A DNA stretch of 50,646 bases from Peptococcaceae bacterium BRH_c23 (GCA_000961805.1 LADV01000033.1:1-50646), one strand, 5' to 3'; positions 17,571 to 26,402 are shown, counted from the first letter of the stretch. A program made the numbers and translations. Notes: generated by a model from the letters alone, not told the origin.

Positions 17571-18032
17571 CTATCGACGACTTACATCCATAATCGCTTC
17601 GACGACCTTAACATACCCTGTACAGCGACAAAGGTTTCCTGTGATTCCTTCTCGTACTTCTTTTTCTGTCGGATGAGGATTGCTATCTAATAATGCTTTA
17701 GCTGTCATAACAATTCCCGGGGTGCAATAACCACATTGTATTGCCCCGTGGGCAACTAGTGCTTCCTGAATAGGATCTAATTCCATAATCCCACCTATGC
17801 CTTCAATCGTGGAAATTTGCTTACCCACTGCATCGACCGCTAAGATAAGACATGAGTTGACTGGCTTACCATCCATTAATACTGTACAAGCACCACATTC
17901 CCCGCTGTCACAGCCTTTTTTTGTACCAGTCAGGGCCAAGTCCTCTCTAAGCACATCCAATAAGGTCTTTTTTATCGGAACATTAACTAGATATGTTTCA
18001 CCATTAATTTGCAAACTTATCGGTGTCATCAT
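17571..18032 (-). CDS. Molybdenum hydroxylase 2Fe-2S subunit
   Basis: About 153 residues with both 2Fe-2S sites of the family: the plant-ferredoxin type CDSGECGACTVL and the second pair CGYCTPG and CRCTGY. This subunit links the molybdenum site to the FAD subunit. The start is one of two adjacent ATGs (18032 or 18029) after GGGGGGAG; 18032 gives an ATGA overlap with the upstream FAD gene. The protein is cytoplasmic, with no signal peptide. Confidence 0.92.
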   Translation of the reverse strand: MMTPISLQINGETYLVNVPIKKTLLDVLREDLALTGTKKGCDSGECGACTVLMDGKPVNSCLILAVDAVGKQISTIEGIGGIMELDPIQEALVAHGAIQCGYCTPGIVMTAKALLDSNPHPTEKEVREGITGNLCRCTGYVKVVEAIMDVSRR

Positions 18033-18892
18033 AGTTCTCCCCCCCAAGCTTCAACAAGTGCTCGCCGTGTTAGAACACCCACCATTTGCTTACGGTAACT
18101 GGCGGTGCTCCGAACATCGTCAATTGGGTTAACTGCCTGCTTAGCCAATTCCGCTGCCTGCTCGAAAGCGCTCAGGGTTGCCAAAGAATCGGTCAAACTA
18201 TCCTCCGCATCCTTGATACGTAACGGAGTCGAAGCAACAGCACCAACAGCAATCCTGGCTCTGATTTGCTTTGTTCCCGGCTGAGGCGTTAAGAGCACTG
18301 CTACATTAACTAAGGCAATTTCATGACTTTTGCGCTTTCCGTGTTTATAAAACACACCCTTACTGTTCAGCGGTGGAAGATCCATTTCTATGGCAGTAAG
18401 TAGTTCTCCTTGTTGTAACACCGTTTGACTAGGTCCAACATAAAACTCCTGCACAGGAACCTTGCGTGACCCACTAGGTCCTATAATCAGCAAGCGTGCC
18501 TCATACATTAAAAGAACTAAGGCAACATCTGCCGCAGGAGATGCATTACATAAATTACCACCAATCGTTGCCAGATTACGCACTTGAGGAGTACCCAAAC
18601 TCCTTGCTGCCTCAACCAATACAGGGAAGTGAATACGAACCAACGGGTTCTCGATTAGGGAGCTTATTTGTGTTAAGGCACCTATGGTGATGGTTAGGCC
18701 CTCATAGTTGATTCCCTTAAGTTCTGTCAAGCCTTTAATATTGACGATGCCCCTCCAGTTTATAGGGCCTTTCTTCATTTTAACTAACAGATCAGTTCCC
18801 CCTGCTAAAGGTCTGACTTGATCTCCCAAATTAGCTAGTATAGAAACTGCCTCTAACAGGTTTCCAGGTTCCCAGTAGTTTAAATCCGACAA
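18029..18892 (-). CDS. Molybdenum hydroxylase FAD-binding subunit
   Basis: About 287 residues of the CoxM/XdhB type. The FAD pyrophosphate loops are visible as RPLAGGTDLLVKMKKG and LATIGGNLCNASPAADV. It passes electrons from the 2Fe-2S subunit to NAD or another acceptor. The start is probably TTG 18892, eight bases after GGGGG; a GTG at 18901 lies directly on that Shine-Dalgarno. It ends in an ATGA overlap with the 2Fe-2S gene. It is the first well-supported gene of the operon. Confidence 0.9.
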   Translation of the reverse strand: MSDLNYWEPGNLLEAVSILANLGDQVRPLAGGTDLLVKMKKGPINWRGIVNIKGLTELKGINYEGLTITIGALTQISSLIENPLVRIHFPVLVEAARSLGTPQVRNLATIGGNLCNASPAADVALVLLMYEARLLIIGPSGSRKVPVQEFYVGPSQTVLQQGELLTAIEMDLPPLNSKGVFYKHGKRKSHEIALVNVAVLLTPQPGTKQIRARIAVGAVASTPLRIKDAEDSLTDSLATLSAFEQAAELAKQAVNPIDDVRSTASYRKQMVGVLTRRALVEAWGGEL

Positions 18893-18971
18893 AAGCTTCA
18901 CCCCCTAGAATATTTCAGGTTAAATTACTTGAATGAATTCCCTTTAGCAACCTAAATTTTACGCACTTTTA

Positions 18972-19196
18972 CTAAGTAATAGTTTTAATATTCTGATTAT
19001 TGATCAGTAAAAAATAAGGAAACTGCGCAATAGCATTTTCCAAGCACCCTGTCTCTTTTAGTGGGAGGACTACCTCCCTTTCCCAGCACCGAAACACCAA
19101 GAAACACCCAAAGGTATCAATTAAAACCGTGAACTTTTTGTAAATATCTCTGACAGACTTTCGCCTTATCACCACCTTGCTTCTCAACTTAGTCAT
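18972..19196 (-). CDS. Small hypothetical protein in the leader of the molybdenum hydroxylase operon
   Basis: A 74-residue open frame, basic at the N-terminus (MTKLRSKVVIRRKSVRD), with three cysteines or fewer and no recognised domain. It starts about 30 bases after the predicted sigma-54 transcription start, so it would be the first frame on the operon messenger. The ribosome binding site is weak (GGGTAGAGATCT). It may be a leader peptide or a chance frame in an otherwise empty 590-base spacer. Confidence 0.25.
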   Translation of the reverse strand: MTKLRSKVVIRRKSVRDIYKKFTVLIDTFGCFLVFRCWEREVVLPLKETGCLENAIAQFPYFLLINNQNIKTIT

Positions 19197-19236
19197 AGAT
19201 CTCTACCCAAATGGCGAGTCACATGACTGTATTTTA

Positions 19237-19253
19237 ATGCAAGATGAATTCCT
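19237..19253 (-). promoter_or_regulatory. Sigma-54 (-24/-12) promoter of the molybdenum hydroxylase operon
   Basis: The minus strand reads AGGAATTCATCTTGCAT. GG and GC are ten bases apart and the -12 element TTGCAT equals that of the 2-oxoacid oxidoreductase promoter. A GGTA-N8-TACC dyad begins 119 bp upstream, the same distance as there. The leader to the FAD gene is long, about 330 bases. Confidence 0.55.
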
Positions 19254-19370
19254 AATTTCGTTAAGAACCTCACTATTAGCCTGAACAGCTTATCTAGCGT
19301 ACTATACAGTATAATTTAGGCTTTTAACAGTTCTTTGAACCAGACTGGATCATGATTCAAAAATAGCCTT

Positions 19371-19386
19371 GGTACATTACAATACC
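19371..19386. promoter_or_regulatory. GGTA-N8-TACC activator site (molybdenum hydroxylase operon)
   Basis: GGTACATTACAATACC, the same 4-8-4 dyad found three times upstream of the 2-oxoacid oxidoreductase operon. A degenerate relative with one good half (ACAATTTACC) lies about 75 bp further up at 19446-19461, and a lone TACC half-site in AATGTACC near 19475-19482. Confidence 0.6.
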
Positions 19387-19491
19387 ACTTTTTCCTGACA
19401 TTTCCTGAAACACACGCTATAAGCCGACTATTATTTCAATCTCTTCGATACACAATTTACCACTCTTTCCAAGGAATGTACCACCTTTTAA

Positions 19492-21225
19492 CTAATCCGC
19501 TGACATTAATTTATATTTTTGAATTTTACGTAGCACTGTGGGGTGGGAAACACCTAGAAACTTGGCTGCCTGCCTTATCGTTGGATAGGCCTGCAAAGTT
19601 TTACGCAAGAGTTCTATTTCCAACATTTCAATGGCTTTTTCGAAAGGCAGAGGTTCATTAACCTGAATTACGAGAGCCTGTTGTTCAGGTACGCTGTTCA
19701 CATTAAATGGCAGATGTTTAAGAGTCAAAACCTCATCCTCATTCATAATCAGCATTCGTTCAATCAAATTTTCTAATTCGCGAACATTACCTGGCCAAGG
19801 ATGACGTTCAAAAGCCAACAAAATTTCCGGCTCAAATCTAATATTGCTAGAATATTTTCGGTTAAAGCCTTCTAAAAAGTGGATAGCCAAAGGGACAATG
19901 TCATCTGTACGCTCCCTCAGGGGAGGGAGGTGAATGGGTACGACATTTAAGCGATAAAAAAGATCCGCCCGAAAACTATGTTGGGCTACCATTTCTTCTA
20001 AGTTTTTATTCGTTGCGGTCACTACCCGCACATTAAATTTAATGGGTTTGGCAGCACCGACTCTAAGTACCTCCTGTTGTTGCAATACTCGCAATAATTT
20101 AACCTGCATTGTCATCGGCATTTCCGCGATCTCATCAAGAAGTAGAGTCCCGCCCTCACAAAGTTCGAAAATACCTTTTTTCCCTCCACATCGGGCACCT
20201 GTAAAAGCTCCCTCTTCATAGCCAAAGAGTTCTGATTCGAGCAAGTTTTCCGGAATAGCTCCACAATTGATTTGTAAAAAGGGCCCATTGACACGAGGAC
20301 TTAACTCATGAATTAAGGTGGCCACAATTTCCTTTCCTACCCCGGACTCCCCAGTAATTAAGACGTGTGAATTTACATGAGCCACACGAACTATCAGTTT
20401 AAAAACCCTCTGCATACTCGCACTTCGGAATATGAATTCCTCATGACGCCACAGCTTTGTTCTCAACTCCTTAATTTCGTGGGCATAGCGGATATTCTGT
20501 TGCTCCGTAGTTTCTATCCGTTCTCGCAAAAGATTCAGTTCAGTCATATCACGTATATTACAGACTACACGTAGAACTTCCCCTTTTTCATTAATAACGG
20601 GGCTGCCAGTAATTAAAATTTCTTTACCGGTTTTTATTTTTTGTTTGATAGTCACCGGTTTTTTTTGGCTCAGAACAAGTAAGGCGACCGCTTGGGAAAC
20701 TGTACCGTCATCTTGAAGCTCTCTGACATTACGGCCAACTCCATTGTCTTGCTTGGACAAACCTGTAATTCTTTCATAACTAGTATTGACTCTTAATAGA
20801 GTACCTTCTCCATCAATAATCCCAACGCCATCGTAAAAGGATTCGAGAATAGCCTCAAATTCTTTATTTAACTCTTTAACGTACCCTAACTCCATAGCTA
20901 AAGATTCGAGGTCAGAAACATCTTGAAATACTGCAATTGCGCCAACTACCCTGTCGCCTTCAATAATCGGTGTACGATTGGTGACCATAATTAGGCCGTT
21001 TTGTTCAAACTTTTGCCCAAACGAGGGTTTACCACTATAGAGTACCGACGTAAGTCCAGCAGGTAATAAATCACTGAGTTTCTGTCCAATGACTTTACCA
21101 GCAGCGACTCCCAGCATGCGCTCCGCCTGGCGATTAAAGATTGTAACTCGCTCTTCGGCATCAATAGCTACAATTCCATTATGCACAGCATTAAGGACCT
21201 CGTTCAATTTATTAAACCATGACAA
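19492..21225 (-). CDS. Sigma-54-dependent activator with two PAS domains
   Basis: About 577 residues. Two PAS domains (about 1-110 and 125-235; VHNGIVAIDAEERVTIFNRQ and FYDGVGIIDGEGTLLRVNTS) and a short coiled coil precede the AAA+ domain (GESGVGKE, GAFTGA, LLLDEIAEMP). A TyrR-like helix-turn-helix ends the protein (IRQAAKFLGVSHPTVLRKI). The likely start is TTG 21225, nine bases after GGAGG. It lies just upstream of the molybdenum hydroxylase operon, next to the GGTA-N8-TACC sites, and is the best candidate to bind them and to control the 2-oxoacid oxidoreductase operon as well. The ligand is unknown. Confidence 0.92.
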   Translation of the reverse strand: MSWFNKLNEVLNAVHNGIVAIDAEERVTIFNRQAERMLGVAAGKVIGQKLSDLLPAGLTSVLYSGKPSFGQKFEQNGLIMVTNRTPIIEGDRVVGAIAVFQDVSDLESLAMELGYVKELNKEFEAILESFYDGVGIIDGEGTLLRVNTSYERITGLSKQDNGVGRNVRELQDDGTVSQAVALLVLSQKKPVTIKQKIKTGKEILITGSPVINEKGEVLRVVCNIRDMTELNLLRERIETTEQQNIRYAHEIKELRTKLWRHEEFIFRSASMQRVFKLIVRVAHVNSHVLITGESGVGKEIVATLIHELSPRVNGPFLQINCGAIPENLLESELFGYEEGAFTGARCGGKKGIFELCEGGTLLLDEIAEMPMTMQVKLLRVLQQQEVLRVGAAKPIKFNVRVVTATNKNLEEMVAQHSFRADLFYRLNVVPIHLPPLRERTDDIVPLAIHFLEGFNRKYSSNIRFEPEILLAFERHPWPGNVRELENLIERMLIMNEDEVLTLKHLPFNVNSVPEQQALVIQVNEPLPFEKAIEMLEIELLRKTLQAYPTIRQAAKFLGVSHPTVLRKIQKYKLMSAD

Positions 21226-21360
21226 CCTTTGCCACCTCCCCAATCCAGTATTTGTTTTCTACCTTTCATCCTCCTCTTCTTTGTATCTTCTAACATTCCA
21301 CACCTTCCCTTCATATCCTTCCAAGAGTGCATAATTTATCCAAAAAAGCTCGCCTTCCTG

Positions 21361-21424
21361 AAAAAAAAGTTCATAGCCAATTTTTCCTTTCAACTTAAGT
21401 TGGAAAAGAAGATTGACTATGAAC
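21361..21424 (-). terminator. Strong terminator of the MttB operon
   Basis: GTTCATAG-C-CAAT and ATTGACTATGAAC form an outer stem with one mismatch, with an inner palindrome CAACTTAAGTTG. The minus strand then runs into at least eight T. It lies 22 bases after the last methyltransferase stop. Confidence 0.85.
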
Positions 21425-21446
21425 CTTGCTTATAATTCAGTCAGTA

Positions 21447-22859
21447 TTAGATACCAGCCATTTCTTTCAGTTTTCGCTCAATTGACTTGTCTAAGTAGGG
21501 AATTTCATAATTATCTACGATTTCATTAACGCGTTTTTCAGCTTGATTAATCATTGGCAAAGAGTCGTTTAATCTCCATTGGTCATAGGTTTCCCGATTC
21601 GATAGGGTCGGCTGCCAAAACTCAGTACGGAAATTTTGATAAGTATGGTCTGAAGTTAGAAATTGTCCCCCCGGACCCACATCATGGATCAGTTGCACAG
21701 CTAAATCGTCCACATCAAGCTTAGTTCCTCTCAGGAAACGCCGTACCATGCTGCAAAGTTCGTCATCCATAATGAATTTTTCCATCGACATGGACATGTA
21801 TGATTCCAGGATACCTGCTGCATGGAGAACAAAATCCACACCCGCCATTCCGGCAGCCTGAAGACTCATCATACTTTCATAGGAAGCTTGAAGGTCCAAG
21901 ATTTTACTATCTGTTAAGCATCCCCCGGCTCGGCACGGCAAACCGTAGGAGTGGGCTATTTGGACTGCGGTGGCAATGATCCAGGCTCCTTCGGGAGCAC
22001 CAATACTTAAAGAGCCGTTACGCATCTCAGTGATTGACGAGGCTGAACCATAAACCACCGGGGTTCCCTCCCGAATCGTTTGAGCAAGGGTGATTCCTGC
22101 CAGTATTTCCGCATTCTGCAAAGCGAGTGCACTTGCCAGAGTAGCCGGTGAGGTTGCTCCGGCCATGCCTAAGGACGCAATAATCACGGGTTGTCCTGCT
22201 TCTGCATAAGCTATCAGGGCCCCAACCATTCGTTCGTCCAACATCAAGGGAGTAATTGTATTAATCAAGCTTATCATTACTGGTTGTTTCAGAATGCCTT
22301 TTTCACCATCGAAAAGTATTCCAGCCATCCTTAAAGTATCTTTAGCATGTTTCTCCCCAGTTGCACTGCCCATAAAGGGTTTATCCGAGTTAACAATACA
22401 AGCATATAACATGGCATTATGCCTGTCTTTTTCAGCAACATCACTAGGCTCTACCAACACTCCGCCAGAGATCCCCATATTGGCGCTCGAGCCAGAAAGC
22501 TTAGCAAATTTGATAAAATCTACGAAGGTAGCCTTGCGCCTCAGACCTGAAGCCAAGGTAACATACGGTGCTCCGTATCCTGGAGCAAGAACCGGGTCTC
22601 CAGCGCCGACGGTGATATTTTTACTGGGATTTCTGGCATGAATGGTAAATTGGCGAGGGGCTTTAGCTATAGCCTCCATTACTAGTTTAGGCGGAAAATA
22701 GACACGTTCTCCCTCTACTTTAGCACCAGCAGCCTGTAAAACTTCCCTGGCCTCTATATGATCAATATTAACTCCGGTACGTTCCAAAATTTCGAGACTT
22801 GCTGCTTTTATTTTTTCAATTTCTTCGGGTACAAGTGTCGCAAGAGTTGGCCTTGTCAA
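21447..22859 (-). CDS. MttB-family (non-pyrrolysine) methyltransferase 1
   Basis: About 470 residues of the trimethylamine methyltransferase (MttB) superfamily, which moves a methyl group from a quaternary or tertiary amine to a corrinoid protein. The sequence runs without an in-frame amber codon, so it is of the non-pyrrolysine type that includes glycine betaine methyltransferase MtgB. Markers are LEILERTGVNIDH, IREGTPVVYGSASSITEMRN and VHDVGPGGQFLTSDHTYQNF-like VGPGG near the end. The best start is TTG 22859 after AAAGGGGG. It is the most divergent of the three MttB copies and is the last gene of the operon, after the HyuA-like gene. Confidence 0.88.
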   Translation of the reverse strand: MTRPTLATLVPEEIEKIKAASLEILERTGVNIDHIEAREVLQAAGAKVEGERVYFPPKLVMEAIAKAPRQFTIHARNPSKNITVGAGDPVLAPGYGAPYVTLASGLRRKATFVDFIKFAKLSGSSANMGISGGVLVEPSDVAEKDRHNAMLYACIVNSDKPFMGSATGEKHAKDTLRMAGILFDGEKGILKQPVMISLINTITPLMLDERMVGALIAYAEAGQPVIIASLGMAGATSPATLASALALQNAEILAGITLAQTIREGTPVVYGSASSITEMRNGSLSIGAPEGAWIIATAVQIAHSYGLPCRAGGCLTDSKILDLQASYESMMSLQAAGMAGVDFVLHAAGILESYMSMSMEKFIMDDELCSMVRRFLRGTKLDVDDLAVQLIHDVGPGGQFLTSDHTYQNFRTEFWQPTLSNRETYDQWRLNDSLPMINQAEKRVNEIVDNYEIPYLDKSIERKLKEMAGI

Positions 22860-22873
22860 AACCGTGTCCCCCT

Positions 22874-24835
22874 TTATTCCTCCCAACTAGGATGACCGAT
22901 GGCCGTGACCTCAAGGCGCGTTTCAAGAAACACGACGTCATCTCCTCCGGCCGTATGACTTAGTACTTCTTCTTTCTCAATGAATAACTCCGGATTAAGC
23001 ACTCCCGCGCGTTGTGCTCTCTGCAGAGCTACTTGCTTGGCTTTGTCTAAAGCATTCTTTTCGGCCTCTTCCAGATATAAAAAGGCTTCCCGTTTCCAAG
23101 GCGCATGGACTACATACCCCCCTGCTACACCTGGTTTAATCAGGATGCGAATGAGTTCAGCAACCTGACCGGAAGCTGCACCCACCGCATTAGCCACTTC
23201 GGCATGTAACGGTATCATAACTGGGGTATTCAAGGTATTCCCTACCGCGGGAAGATAGCCTGACACCGGAGCCCCTAAAGCAATAATCGGATAATTAAGC
23301 CTGATCTCAGTCTTAAATCCCCGCTTGTGACAACCATCAAGCAGAGAGCTTAATAGAAATGCCACGCTTGGCTCAGTGTTAAGATTGATTCGCAACCCCT
23401 CTCGGTAGGCAAAACTTTGTAAAATAGTCATACTAAGAGCGGTTTGGATTTCATTCAAGACTTTATCTGCAAATTCGTCCAGTCCTATTCTCAATCTATG
23501 CGCTAGAATCCTCGCTCCTTCCTGAGCAGCTGTGACATTATAGTCTGTAAAGCTACCGAGGACATGCAGTAAATCCGTGGGGGTAAAAGAAATTCGACCA
23601 ATTATCTGAGCCCGCTCTAATTCTTTTAAGGGCAATAAGTTTGGATCACGTCCCACTTTGTCTGCAAGAGCAAAAATATTGTGAGCACTGCTCTCTAGAG
23701 CGTGGATTATTTGCCATTCTGTCTGATTCCAGCGGTCTCCCTGGACAGGTTTCTTGACCAACATAAAGCAATCCGCTGGTTGGGTATCGATTATTTCCCG
23801 ATTCGGGTCAACTCTCTTCAATTCTTCGATGAGAAGAGGATACTTGTTAGCTACGACTGACAAGGGCCAGACCCTTCTCGGCCCGATGATTAGTTTTCGA
23901 TCCTTGGAAACCTGGATATAACTGTCTCCGCCCAGTCCAAAGGTACTGATTTCTGCAGCCTCAACACGGGTCTTCCACCCTCCTACTGTGGCTCCCTCAC
24001 AGTTCATCCTGGGGCGACCGTTCTCTAGGATAGCAATGTCTGTCGTGGTCCCACCCATATCTAAGGCTAGGGCGGATTCAGTTCCGGTTAGAAATATTGC
24101 TCCCACAATACTGGCCGCAGGCCCTGACAGGATGGTTTCAATAGGCTTTTCCCGAGTCATCTCTTCACTCATCAGTGAGCCATCCCCTTTGACAATCATC
24201 AAAGGAGCTGAAATTCCCTTCTCTTTGAGAACGGCTTTGACCGCTGCCAGAAGTTCGGCAATGATCGGTAACAGTCTAGCATTTAGGCAGGTCGTCACTG
24301 TTCGTTCGTGAAAACCGAGAGCAGTCGTGAGTTGGTGGGCACATACAATCGGTACATCCCAAAGCTCTTGGATTATTCTTTGAGCATTCTGTTCATGTTC
24401 TGGATTCCGAATACTAAGATAGCCGGAAATTGCAATCGTATCGACCTGACCATGCATTTCAGTCACTGCTCTTCGGATAGCCTCAAGATCGAGTTCCGCT
24501 AGAGGTATCCCTTTAATATCATGCCCGCCTCTTACAACAAAGGTCTGCTGGGCAGGTAGGTTGCCGGTTGACTCATGCCCTATGAGAATTAAGCCAACCC
24601 GACAACCACGACCCTCAACAATAGCATTCGTAGCTAAGGTCGTGGACAGTGATACGAGCTGAACTTGACGCGGGGTAAAGTCACCCATGTTCTCGATACA
24701 GTTTCGTATTCCAATCGATAAATCTTCACGTGTCGTAAATGCCTTGGCCTTTTCCCTTACTTCCCTGGTCTCTAAATCAAGAAGCACCCCATCTGTAAAG
24801 GTTCCGCCAGTATCAATCCCCAATACTAGGGGCAT
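22874..24835 (-). CDS. HyuA-like hydantoinase/oxoprolinase family protein
   Basis: A 653-residue protein of the HyuA (N-methylhydantoinase A / 5-oxoprolinase A) family with an actin-like ATPase fold. The phosphate loops are visible as LGIDTGGTFTDGVLLD at the N-terminus and ALALDMGGTTTDIAILENG in the middle; SLSTTLATNAIVEGRG is also typical. No HyuB partner is present. Family members use ATP to open lactam or imide rings. Some anaerobes keep such genes next to MttB genes, where the role is unknown. Here it sits between two methyltransferase genes in one operon. The ATG follows AAAGGGGTGACAGGCT. A role in repair or activation of the corrinoid system cannot be excluded. Confidence 0.82.
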   Translation of the reverse strand: MPLVLGIDTGGTFTDGVLLDLETREVREKAKAFTTREDLSIGIRNCIENMGDFTPRQVQLVSLSTTLATNAIVEGRGCRVGLILIGHESTGNLPAQQTFVVRGGHDIKGIPLAELDLEAIRRAVTEMHGQVDTIAISGYLSIRNPEHEQNAQRIIQELWDVPIVCAHQLTTALGFHERTVTTCLNARLLPIIAELLAAVKAVLKEKGISAPLMIVKGDGSLMSEEMTREKPIETILSGPAASIVGAIFLTGTESALALDMGGTTTDIAILENGRPRMNCEGATVGGWKTRVEAAEISTFGLGGDSYIQVSKDRKLIIGPRRVWPLSVVANKYPLLIEELKRVDPNREIIDTQPADCFMLVKKPVQGDRWNQTEWQIIHALESSAHNIFALADKVGRDPNLLPLKELERAQIIGRISFTPTDLLHVLGSFTDYNVTAAQEGARILAHRLRIGLDEFADKVLNEIQTALSMTILQSFAYREGLRINLNTEPSVAFLLSSLLDGCHKRGFKTEIRLNYPIIALGAPVSGYLPAVGNTLNTPVMIPLHAEVANAVGAASGQVAELIRILIKPGVAGGYVVHAPWKREAFLYLEEAEKNALDKAKQVALQRAQRAGVLNPELFIEKEEVLSHTAGGDDVVFLETRLEVTAIGHPSWEE

Positions 24836-24874
24836 AGCCTGTCACCCCTTTCTAATCCATCTTCCAGTTTTCGA

Positions 24875-24898
24875 ACCCCCACTTCTACAAGTGGGGGT
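24875..24898 (-). other. Intercistronic GC-rich hairpin
   Basis: ACCCCCACTT and AAGTGGGGGT form perfect 10-bp arms around a 4-base loop, in the 86-base gap between the second methyltransferase and the HyuA-like gene. No T-run follows on the minus strand, so it is more likely a messenger-stability or attenuation element than a full terminator. Confidence 0.55.
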
Positions 24899-24921
24899 GA
24901 TACCCTGTCCTCATTGCCGAC

Positions 24922-26379
24922 TTAACGAACTTTTTGTTCAGACCGTTCTACGATGGCCCGAATTTTTTGCTGAACATCCTTCGGAAGTGGATCTGGTTCA
25001 TAATTTTCTATGATATCTTTAACCTTTTCATTGGCTCGTTGGAAGAGAGTTTTTTCTCCGTCTGCCTGCCAACTCTCATAACGTTGACGATTAATCAGAC
25101 TTGGATAATATGTTTCAGTTTTAAAGTGTTTCATCGTGTGATCCTCGGATAAGAAATGTCCTCGTGGACCTACTTTATCAATCAGATCTAAGGCTAGGGT
25201 CTCATCGGTCACCTGGATACCGCGCACTAAACGACGAGCCATCCCAATCACGTCATTGTTAATCGTTAGAAATTCTAAGGACGATGTGGAACCATATTCA
25301 ATATACCCGACATCATGATTTAGATTAGGTCCAGAGAGGGCCGTCATGGCAATGGACATAGCCGCTTCTATTCCCGCTTGTTCATCGACTAAATTGGAGT
25401 CGGAGCAGCCAGCAGTCCCGAACATTGGCAATTTAAGGTAGTGAGCCATATCCGCTAACGAAGACATGAGCAGATTGAATTCCGGTGAACCATAGCTGAA
25501 AATGGTACTGGACATATCCATAATCGTAAACACTCCGCCCATAATAAACGGAGAACCTTCTCGGGTTGATTGATTAAGCACTAACCCACTTAAGGATTCT
25601 GCTAATCCTTGGGTGAGTATGCCTGACATCGTAGCAGGGACTGTTCCACCAGCCATAACGCAAGGCGTATAAACCACGGGCAGCCCTTTTCTGGCGGCCA
25701 AAATCAGTTTGGAGGCCGCCTCCCAAGCATGTTGCAGAGGAGAAATCGGCTCTGCGTAAAGCGTCATAAAGGGATTGCGCCGTAATTCCTCAACCCCTCC
25801 GGCCATAATTTCACACATCTCAATAATATCGGCGAAGCCATAAATATCATGGGCCGTGGTTACAATGGGTTTACTCGTATTCAGCACTTGAGCCTCGAAC
25901 TGATGGCGATCCGAGATAAGAAGCGGCACATCCTGAACAATACCCAGGGACATGACAAAATCGAGATTTGGCAAGGCGTCTATCACTTTACAAGCGTTGC
26001 TCACCGATTCTTTCGTAGAACGTTGGCGCTTTCCGGTGTAAGGGTCGATGGTGAACGGAGTATCGGAGCCGGTGCCAAAATATGCGTTGTGCCCTTCCAG
26101 CAGGACATCCCTAGATCCCGTTCGGTTATTACAAAAAGTCACCCGTTTAGGCACAGATCTTAACGCCCGGTCTACGACCGCTGAAGGGATACGAACTAGG
26201 ATACCGTCGACCCAACAGCCTGCTTTCTTTAATATATCACGGGCTTCTTCATCATGTACAGTCACACCCGTACGTTCGAGAACCTCTTGAGCCGCTAGTA
26301 ATATTTCATCACATTGGCTAGGGGAAAGAATGCTGAACATCGGGCTAGCATTTTGTACGTAATTGCTTCTTACAGGCAT
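24922..26379 (-). CDS. MttB-family (non-pyrrolysine) methyltransferase 2
   Basis: About 485 residues of the MttB superfamily with no in-frame amber codon. LLAAQEVLERTGVTVHDEEA at the start and LALDLIDKVGPRGHFLSEDH near the end mark the family. It resembles methyltransferase 3 much more than methyltransferase 1. ATG 26379 is six bases after GGAGG; the ATG at 26385 touches the Shine-Dalgarno. The gene lies 24 bases after its probable corrinoid partner at 26403. A quaternary amine such as glycine betaine is the likely kind of substrate. Confidence 0.9.
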   Translation of the reverse strand: MPVRSNYVQNASPMFSILSPSQCDEILLAAQEVLERTGVTVHDEEARDILKKAGCWVDGILVRIPSAVVDRALRSVPKRVTFCNNRTGSRDVLLEGHNAYFGTGSDTPFTIDPYTGKRQRSTKESVSNACKVIDALPNLDFVMSLGIVQDVPLLISDRHQFEAQVLNTSKPIVTTAHDIYGFADIIEMCEIMAGGVEELRRNPFMTLYAEPISPLQHAWEAASKLILAARKGLPVVYTPCVMAGGTVPATMSGILTQGLAESLSGLVLNQSTREGSPFIMGGVFTIMDMSSTIFSYGSPEFNLLMSSLADMAHYLKLPMFGTAGCSDSNLVDEQAGIEAAMSIAMTALSGPNLNHDVGYIEYGSTSSLEFLTINNDVIGMARRLVRGIQVTDETLALDLIDKVGPRGHFLSEDHTMKHFKTETYYPSLINRQRYESWQADGEKTLFQRANEKVKDIIENYEPDPLPKDVQQKIRAIVERSEQKVR

Positions 26380-26402
26380 TGTCATCCTCCTTTCAAAACT
26401 TA

